A DNA stretch of 64,000 nt from Solibacillus sp. FSL K6-1523. GTDB taxonomy: Bacteria > Bacillota > Bacilli > Bacillales_A > Planococcaceae. The stretch is taken from NCBI RefSeq assembly GCF_038005225.1, contig NZ_JBBOSU010000001.1, forward strand, positions 3,212,001 through 3,276,000, given 5' to 3'. The position numbers were made by a program, and so were the translations under genes. The notes under the pieces were generated by a model. That model was not told where the DNA came from. It saw only the letters and a list, made by a program, of their open reading frames with translations, and ran no database searches. This document shows, piece by piece, positions 58,331-64,000 of this stretch. Each line of letters starts with the position of its first letter. Within the stretch, counting starts at the first letter, position 1.

Positions 58331-58963
58331 TTACTTCATTGCTTTTATCCATTTTTCATAAGCTTCCATCGCCTCGGGTAAATAGCCCATTTGCATTGAA
58401 GCAAGCATAATTTGTAAGTGTGGTTTTTCTTCATTTGTCACATCATTCACTAATGCACTATTACTATATGCCGATAATTGTAGCCATATTTTAAACGCTA
58501 GCCTATTTTCCGTTACGATCATACATTCACGCAATATCGCTTCACGTTGCAACGGTTGCTCTAATTCAACTTTTACAAAAATACTTTCCCAAACTGGGAG
58601 TTTCCTCAATGATTCCGATTGGCAAATAATTTTGATTGCTTCTTTTTCATGCATTTCACGTGTTGCATGTACATCAGCAACAGAGCTTGCATCTTGTAAA
58701 ATAAATGATCCGACAATTTCTACTAAATGATGTTGCTTCATACTTGTCAAATAAGTACCATCACCATGCCTTGTTTCAATTAATCCAAGTAGTTCCAGAC
58801 TTCGCAAAGCTTCTCTTACAGAAGACCTCCCTACATTTAACTGTTCGCTCAATACTCTTTCGGAAGGTAATTTTTCTCCTTCTTGAATATTTTGCACAGC
58901 AATTAAATCGCGTAGCTGCTTCACAATTTGGAGAAACATTTTTTTCGTAGGCTTTTGCTCCAC
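58331..58963 (-). CDS. GntR-family (FadR-type) transcriptional regulator
   Basis: This 210-residue protein has a GntR winged helix (about 5-72: IVKQLRDLIAVQNIQEGEKL, PSERVLSEQLNVGRSSVREA, GLIETRHGDGTYL) and a helical C-terminal domain of the FadR/FCD size. The start is GTG 58963, 7 bp after GAGGTG. It lies 33 bp before accD with no terminator, so it is probably co-transcribed with accDA and may sense an acyl compound; that is an inference. B. subtilis has no such gene here. Confidence 0.8.
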   Translation of the reverse strand: MEQKPTKKMFLQIVKQLRDLIAVQNIQEGEKLPSERVLSEQLNVGRSSVREALRSLELLGLIETRHGDGTYLTSMKQHHLVEIVGSFILQDASSVADVHATREMHEKEAIKIICQSESLRKLPVWESIFVKVELEQPLQREAILRECMIVTENRLAFKIWLQLSAYSNSALVNDVTNEEKPHLQIMLASMQMGYLPEAMEAYEKWIKAMK

Positions 58964-59250
58964 TTTTTTTCACCTCTTCATTATCAACTACACCTTGGCG
59001 TTCTTTGTCAGAGTCCCACTAATTCAATAAGCGTTTGAAAAATACAAACAGGGCATTACTCTCACCACTAATCAAAAGGTGAGCTTTCTACTGACTGAAG
59101 GTAAAAGTGGTCTGACCATTTTCTTACCATAGAATACAAAATGTTTTTAGAAATGTAAAGTAAAAAATAGTTTGGGCTCCTATTATATATAAGAATTATT
59201 CAACTTTTATAACTAATAAACTTACTTTTTCTACAATATTTTTCACAATA
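58964..59250. repeat. Intergenic region with degenerate piece of the dispersed repeat
   Basis: At 58983-59009, ATCAACTACACCTTGGCG followed by TTCTTTGTC matches the left end of copy D (ATCAATTACACCTTGGC, TAACTTTAGTC) at most positions, then diverges. The rest shows no gene or clear promoter and is AT-rich. Confidence 0.45.
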
Positions 59251-59297
59251 AGAAAAGAGGTCGTTCTATTTTTAATACATAGAACAACCTCTTTTAC
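59251..59297. terminator. Terminator of dnaE
   Basis: AAAAGAGGTCGTTCTAT pairs with ATAGAACAACCTCTTTT (one wobble) around 10 nt; T-rich on the minus strand. Confidence 0.85.
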
Positions 59298-59300
59298 TAT

Positions 59301-62300
59301 TTATATTATAATAATTTGTTTCACTTTCACTTGCTGTTTATTAAATCGTTGTTCGAAAAAACCTTCAATCGCTACAAATGTTCCTTCGACTAACTTTCCA
59401 GCAACGAGCTCATATTCTTTTGGGAATAATGTTAATGACACGCTACCGAACTCATCTTCCATTTGAACGAAAGCCATCATCTCCCCTTTTTTTGTACGCA
59501 ACTGACGGATTTCATTTACAAAGCCAATCATTTTTACATACGTATTATCTTTTAACGAAGCTAATATTTGCACCGTTGTCGTCGCTTGCGGATATTGCGG
59601 ACGAATTTTGACAAGTGGATGATCTGATAAATACAAACCAAGTACTTCTTTTTCAAATTGTAATATTATTTTCTCTGAAAGTGGTGGTACTTCATTATGT
59701 TTAGGCTTTCCAAATACAAACATTGAATTGGCGAATAACGATGCTGCCTCATTTGGGCGCACGAGTTCTGCTTGTTTTTGCGCACCATCCACTGTCGCTA
59801 ATAATGTCGCTCGCTCCTTTCCAAATTCATCTAACGCACCTGCTTTAATTAAAGGCTCCATTACTTTCCTTGAAAAATGAGCGGCACTTAATGAAATTGC
59901 CAAATCAAAAATATCTTGAAATGCCTGCTCTTTGTCCTCTCGTATCGCCATTAATTTTTGTAAAAATGGTTGCGGAACTCCTTTGATCGCCGAAAGACTA
60001 AAACGGATTTTCCCGCTTTCCACTTTAAAATGGCGCACGCTACGATTAATTGATGGTGGCAAAAATTCAATGCCACGCGACTTTGCTTCAGCCATAATTT
60101 GAGCTAATTTGTCAGCATTTCCTGTAGCATTTGTTAATAACGCCGCATAAAAGTTTACAGGGAAATTCGCTTTTAAATACGCCATTTGATAAGAAATAAT
60201 ACTGTACGCCACAGCATGGCTTTTCGGAAAACCATAGTCTGCAAAACGAACAATTAATGCATATACTTCATCTGCCACTTGCTCGGTAAATCCTTGGTTG
60301 CGGGCTCCTTGTACAAAAGCATTTCGCTGCTGCTCGAGCACTTCTCGTTTTTTCTTACTCACTGCGCGGCGCAATAAATCTGCTTCACCGATTGTAAAAC
60401 CTGCCATCACGTTGGCGATGCGCATAATTTGCTCTTGGTATATAATGACCCCGTAAGTTTCACGTAAAATTGGCTCGAGTGCGGGATGAGGCATGAGCAC
60501 TTGCTCTTGACCATGCTTCCGACGTGCATAATTCGAGATGAATTCCATAGGACCTGGTCGATACAAAGCATTGACAGCCACGATATCTAAAAAATGAGTC
60601 GGCTGAATTTCGCGCAACGCATTTTTCATGCCATCTGATTCTAACTGGAATATTCCCGCTGTATCTCCATGCTGTAATAATGTAAAAGTTGCCGCATCCG
60701 CCAACGGAATATTATTTAATTCTAGTTGTATTTGATGTGAAAATTGAATCGAACGTCGAATTTGTTCAATAATCGTTAAATTTCGTAAGCCTAAAAAGTC
60801 AATTTTTAATAAGCCCGTTTGCTCCACTTCATTCATTGGCCATTGCGTTAAATAAATGCCTTCATGTCCTTCTTCTATCGGTACAACGTCGACTAATGGC
60901 ACTGGACTTAACACAACACCTGCTGCATGCGTTGAGGAATTTCGTGGTAAACCTTCTAGGCGACATGCCGCTTCATACCACTTTTGGTGGACCGGCTCAG
61001 CCATGATCCACTGTCTTAGCTTCTCGGACCCCGCATATGCCTCATTTAACGTAATACCTGGTTTATTCGGTATCATTCTAGAAATCATTTCAAGCGTCTC
61101 ACTATCGAAATTAAACATCCGCGCAACATCCCTAGCTACGGCTTTTGCAGACAGCGTACCGAACGTAATAATTTGTGCGACATATTGCTTTCCGTATTTC
61201 CCTACAACATATTGAATGACTTCATGGCGACGTGTATCGAGAAAATCGATATCAATATCGGGTAAGGAGACGCGCTCAGGATTTAAAAACCGTTCGAATA
61301 ATAAATCATATTGGAGCGGGTCCACTTGCGTAATTCGTAGTGCATAAGCAATAAGTGATGATGACGAAGATCCACGTCCAGGCCCTGTTAGTATTTGCTG
61401 CTCTCTCGCAAAACGCATAAAATCTGCTACGATTAAAAAATAATCACAATAGCCCATCGTTTGAATGACTTGCAGCTCATAATGCATACGCTTCTCGTAC
61501 TGTTCCGGAAGTTGTTCGGCATGTAGACGCTCTTGCAGTCCTCTTTTCACTTCATCATATAATAATTGCTCTGCCGTTTGATCTGGTCCCACAGGAAATT
61601 TCGGCATATGCACAGTATTACTTTCCACCGTTACACGACAGCTTAGTAATAGGTTCCTCGTTGCATGAAGCCACTCTGATTTATCCGCAAAACGCTGCTC
61701 CCACTCACTTTTTGATAACACATAGCTTTCATTTTGTTCGTTATTTTGCGTCGATTCACTCAGTTTTTGACCCGTATCAATTGCTTGTGCGACTTCAAAT
61801 GCAAAAGAATCTTCACGCTTTAAAAACAAACTTTCATGTGTCGCAAGTATTGTTGCACCCATTTTTTCCGCCCATTGTAATGCAAATGGCTCATCTTCGG
61901 AAATTCCATTTGCTCTCGAGATGGCAACAAAAAAGTCGTCCGCAAATTGTTCTTTTAACTTTTGAGCCGTGGAATAATGTGTATCACGAGTCCAATTTGC
62001 TTGCTGTTCGAGTACCGGTACAACGAGAGCAAGTCCTTTTCCGTAGGCAACTAACCACCTTAAAGGCAACGTATTTTGAGGACGGATTGCAATGCTGCTT
62101 GAAATTTTCAATAAATTTTTATAACCTGCATCATTTTTTGCATAGAGGACTAACGGTAATAACTGATTTTCCGCCACTTCAATTTGAAGCGTTAAACCTA
62201 TGACAGGATGAATCCCAGCTTTTTTCATTTGATGCCAAAAAGGCAAAAGCCCGTACAATTTCGTATTCACGATTGCACATGCTTCTGCCTCTTGGTGTTG

Positions 62301-62384
62301 TAAAAAAGGGATGAGCTCTTCGATACGAATCGTACTTTTCAATAAATCTGCACTTGTCCGTATTTGTGGATAACCAATTGACAC
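59301..62384 (-). CDS. dnaE: DNA polymerase III alpha subunit DnaE
   Basis: This 1027-residue replicative polymerase probably extends RNA primers on the lagging strand before PolC takes over (Bacillus model). Catalytic PDIDIDFLDTRRHEVI near residue 375, GPGRGSSSSSLIAYALRI near 337 and the C-terminal OB fold (VKMIGFVNEIRQLRTKKGEM) are seen. The N-terminal PHP domain has lost its metal ligands: YPQIRTSADLL and NTKLYGL stand where HxH and DH are usual. It is shorter than B. subtilis DnaE (about 1,100). The start is GTG 62384 after GAGGAGGG. It lies 18 bp after nrnA. Confidence 0.95.
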   Translation of the reverse strand: MSIGYPQIRTSADLLKSTIRIEELIPFLQHQEAEACAIVNTKLYGLLPFWHQMKKAGIHPVIGLTLQIEVAENQLLPLVLYAKNDAGYKNLLKISSSIAIRPQNTLPLRWLVAYGKGLALVVPVLEQQANWTRDTHYSTAQKLKEQFADDFFVAISRANGISEDEPFALQWAEKMGATILATHESLFLKREDSFAFEVAQAIDTGQKLSESTQNNEQNESYVLSKSEWEQRFADKSEWLHATRNLLLSCRVTVESNTVHMPKFPVGPDQTAEQLLYDEVKRGLQERLHAEQLPEQYEKRMHYELQVIQTMGYCDYFLIVADFMRFAREQQILTGPGRGSSSSSLIAYALRITQVDPLQYDLLFERFLNPERVSLPDIDIDFLDTRRHEVIQYVVGKYGKQYVAQIITFGTLSAKAVARDVARMFNFDSETLEMISRMIPNKPGITLNEAYAGSEKLRQWIMAEPVHQKWYEAACRLEGLPRNSSTHAAGVVLSPVPLVDVVPIEEGHEGIYLTQWPMNEVEQTGLLKIDFLGLRNLTIIEQIRRSIQFSHQIQLELNNIPLADAATFTLLQHGDTAGIFQLESDGMKNALREIQPTHFLDIVAVNALYRPGPMEFISNYARRKHGQEQVLMPHPALEPILRETYGVIIYQEQIMRIANVMAGFTIGEADLLRRAVSKKKREVLEQQRNAFVQGARNQGFTEQVADEVYALIVRFADYGFPKSHAVAYSIISYQMAYLKANFPVNFYAALLTNATGNADKLAQIMAEAKSRGIEFLPPSINRSVRHFKVESGKIRFSLSAIKGVPQPFLQKLMAIREDKEQAFQDIFDLAISLSAAHFSRKVMEPLIKAGALDEFGKERATLLATVDGAQKQAELVRPNEAASLFANSMFVFGKPKHNEVPPLSEKIILQFEKEVLGLYLSDHPLVKIRPQYPQATTTVQILASLKDNTYVKMIGFVNEIRQLRTKKGEMMAFVQMEDEFGSVSLTLFPKEYELVAGKLVEGTFVAIEGFFEQRFNKQQVKVKQIIII

Positions 62385-62402
62385 TATTCATCCCTCCTCA
62401 CT

Positions 62403-63347
62403 TTATGAATGATTTTTACAAATTCCTTTTAACTCTTCAATCACTTGGTACGCTTCTTCCCAAGAATAAGCTGTGGCACCCGATGCTAATGGATGTCCAC
62501 CACCTTTATATTTTTTCGCTAACGTATTAATAACCGGTCCTTTTGAACGTAATCGCACACGAATTGTATCATTTTCTTCAATAAAGATAACCCATGCACA
62601 AATGCCTTTTACATTACCTAAAGAACCTACTAATAATGACGTTTCAGAAGGGGTAACATCAAATTCTTTTAAAACTTCTTTTGTAATTTTAATATGGGCC
62701 GCGCCATGTTCATCCATTGTAAAGTTTTGATACATATACCCTTGTAAATGCAGTAATTTACGATCCATTTCGTACATCGCATCAAATAATTCACTTCGGT
62801 TGAAATTATACGAAACGAGATGACCTGCTGCTTCGAATGTTTTTTCACTTGCGCTTGGGAATAAAAAGCGCCCCGTATCTCCTACAATTCCTGCGAATAG
62901 TAAACGTGCTGCCTCATCTGACATCGTCCAATTGGCATGACTTTTCGCTTCCTCATACAATTCATAAATCATCTCACTACAAGAACTTGCATTCGTATCT
63001 ACCCAAAGCAAGTCTCCGTAAGCATCGTCATTTGGATGGTGATCAATTTTAATAACAAATGCGCCCGTTTTATAGCGCTGATCATCGATACGCTCCGTAT
63101 TAGCAGTATCTGTTACTAAAACTAGCGCCCCATTAAATGTTTCGTCTTGGACTTGCTGTGGCTGCGCTAAAAATGTAAGCGACTCCTCATGCTCTCCAAC
63201 GGTATAAACTTTTTTATTTGGATAATTTACTCGAATAAGCTCTGCTAAGCCAAACTGTGACCCATATGCATCTGGATCTGGACGTACATGGCGATGTACA
63301 ATAATTGTTTCGTATTGCTGAATTGTGTCGATGATTTGTCGTTTCAC
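62403..63347 (-). CDS. nrnA: NanoRNase / pAp phosphatase NrnA
   Basis: This 314-residue DHH-DHHA1 phosphoesterase degrades very short RNAs and 3'-phosphoadenosine 5'-phosphate. HRHVRPDPDAYGSQFG (motif I), VTDTANTERIDD (II), IDHHPNDD (III, DHH) and the DHHA1 motif GGGHPLASGA near residue 285 are seen. It is the B. subtilis YtqI ortholog by context: followed by dnaE and divergent from ytpI. A ribosome site (GGGGGAAA) precedes the ATG. Confidence 0.95.
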   Translation of the reverse strand: MKRQIIDTIQQYETIIVHRHVRPDPDAYGSQFGLAELIRVNYPNKKVYTVGEHEESLTFLAQPQQVQDETFNGALVLVTDTANTERIDDQRYKTGAFVIKIDHHPNDDAYGDLLWVDTNASSCSEMIYELYEEAKSHANWTMSDEAARLLFAGIVGDTGRFLFPSASEKTFEAAGHLVSYNFNRSELFDAMYEMDRKLLHLQGYMYQNFTMDEHGAAHIKITKEVLKEFDVTPSETSLLVGSLGNVKGICAWVIFIEENDTIRVRLRSKGPVINTLAKKYKGGGHPLASGATAYSWEEAYQVIEELKGICKNHS

Positions 63348-63441
63348 AAGTGTTTCCCCCTAATAGTCAGTGAATTCCAGTCGCAATTTTGCTAAAAAAT
63401 CGGTACAATACTTATTAGCTATGCTACTTGGGAGGTTCACT

Positions 63442-63756
63442 ATGATTTATTTAAACTTTATTTTTGTCGCAGCTATTGTTATTTCATTCGTTTTTTACTT
63501 TTATTTTAAAACGAAACAATTCCGCGCTACTTTACCAATTCGCAAAAAGTGGTATACAGCAAAAGCTGGTGTTGCATTAGGTATATTTCTTATTTTCTTT
63601 AGTTGTAATGCCATCATTCTTTACCCTGATGTAATCGGCTTTATTGTAGCGGCTATTTTTGCCGTTATTGGTATTGGACTTAGTGTGAATAACTTTAAAC
63701 GTATGCGTCACGAAGGTAAATATGTACTTGAAGAATACGAACTGAATAAATTCTGA
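63442..63756 (+). CDS. ytpI: YtpI family membrane protein
   Basis: This 104-residue protein has three hydrophobic segments (about 2-20, 41-60, 64-83) and a charged tail (NNFKRMRHEGKYVLEEYELN), matching the YtpI family. The function is unknown. The ATG at 63442 follows GGGAGG; the longer open frame starts in the nrnA promoter region. It is divergent from nrnA, as in B. subtilis. Repeat copy E begins a few bases after the stop. Confidence 0.85.
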   Translation: MIYLNFIFVAAIVISFVFYFYFKTKQFRATLPIRKKWYTAKAGVALGIFLIFFSCNAIILYPDVIGFIVAAIFAVIGIGLSVNNFKRMRHEGKYVLEEYELNKF

Positions 63757-63762
63757 CTTGAT

Positions 63763-64000
63763 CCAGCTGTATTCCTCCACTTCTATAAGTGGGGGATGAA
63801 TGCCAAAATGTGCAATTCTATTCCGTTGGGATTCAAACCCCAGCTGCATTGGGGAACAAAGGCTAAACCCGTCACGTCCTGTGACAACGCCTTTGTGATC
63901 AACTTCGTGTTGACCTAAGCCCCGGCGGATGTCACAGATTTTTAAGGGAAGTTTTTCGAGCTAGCTCGAAAAAATCTGGACGCAATTACGCCGAGGCGTA
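63763..64000 (+). repeat. Dispersed palindromic repeat, copy E (longest, runs to window edge)
   Basis: Copy E is inverted relative to copies A-D. Read on the plus strand: CTTGATCCAGCTG, a CCTCCACTT/AAGTGGGGG hairpin, TGGGGAACAAAGGCTAAACC, CGTCACGTCCTGTGACAACG, a GATCAAC/GTTGACC hairpin, CCCCGGCGGATGTCACAGAT, AAGTTTTTCGAGCTAG, CTCGAAAAAATCTGGACGC, AATTACGCCGAGGCGTA. It follows ytpI and contains all modules seen in the other copies. It may continue past base 64000. Confidence 0.85.

Noticed and set aside
61661-62203. 180-codon plus-strand frame opposite dnaE
   Set aside because: Lies wholly within the coding region of dnaE, has no ribosome site and shows low-complexity antisense composition.

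Overview
The window looks like chromosome of a low-GC, spore-forming member of the Bacillales, most likely the Solibacillus/Lysinibacillus (Planococcaceae/Caryophanaceae) side. Supports: a small acid-soluble spore protein (SspI), an aa3-type menaquinol oxidase, a SigW-type promoter, a T-box, an L20 leader, and a gene order that follows the Bacillus subtilis ysgA-sspI ... ysdCBA-rplT-rpmI-infC ... thrS-dnaI-dnaB-nrdR-gapB-coaE-mutM-polA ... phoR-phoP ... mdh-icd-citZ-ytvI-fxsA-pyk-pfkA-accA-accD ... dnaE-nrnA-ytpI segment. The genus is an inference. No tRNA, rRNA, CRISPR array, prophage or intact insertion sequence was seen.

Layout. 1-3.7 kb: end of the quinol oxidase operon qoxABCD (minus strand, qoxD cut by the window edge). 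4.4-5.5 kb: an RNA methyltransferase and sspI. 5.6-15.3 kb: an accessory stretch of mostly single small genes with their own terminators: alcohol dehydrogenase with divergent LysR regulator, TetR regulator with divergent pirin, an XRE regulator, a HAD phosphatase, three VOC (glyoxalase-fold) proteins, a GNAT acetyltransferase, a P-loop kinase-like protein, a NUDIX hydrolase and two decayed reading frames. 15.4-17.4 kb: argF with an unusual structured 3' region, and an SRPBCC protein. 17.5-22.5 kb: a DUF3784-like membrane protein, ysdC, dUTPase, ysdB, ysdA and the infC-rpmI-rplT operon with its leader. 22.6-35.3 kb: a chemoreceptor, thrS with T-box, primosome genes dnaB-dnaI, nrdR, gapB, coaE-mutM-polA. 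35.5-45 kb: a second accessory stretch: a chemoreceptor apparently co-transcribed with an ATP-grasp enzyme, an Lpl-type ABC importer without its own ATPase, hflK-hflC. 45-64 kb: phoP-phoR, a MaoC-like protein, citZ-icd-mdh, pyk-pfkA, accD-accA with a GntR/FadR regulator, dnaE, nrnA and ytpI.

How the genes work together: qox feeds respiration; citZ/icd/mdh, pyk/pfkA and gapB cover the TCA cycle, glycolysis and gluconeogenesis; accDA starts fatty acid synthesis; dnaB/dnaI/polA/dnaE/mutM/nrdR/nrnA concern replication, repair and nucleotide turnover.

The most unusual signal is a dispersed, modular, palindrome-rich intergenic repeat. Five copies (about 15.6, 26.7, 38.7, 49.2 and 63.9 kb) and two probable remnants (55.35 and 58.99 kb) lie on the 3' side of genes, all in the same orientation relative to the gene they follow. 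Internal hairpins differ between copies by paired, compensating changes. A separate cluster of hairpins with two loops sharing an 11-nt sequence lies between one copy and the presumed argF terminator.
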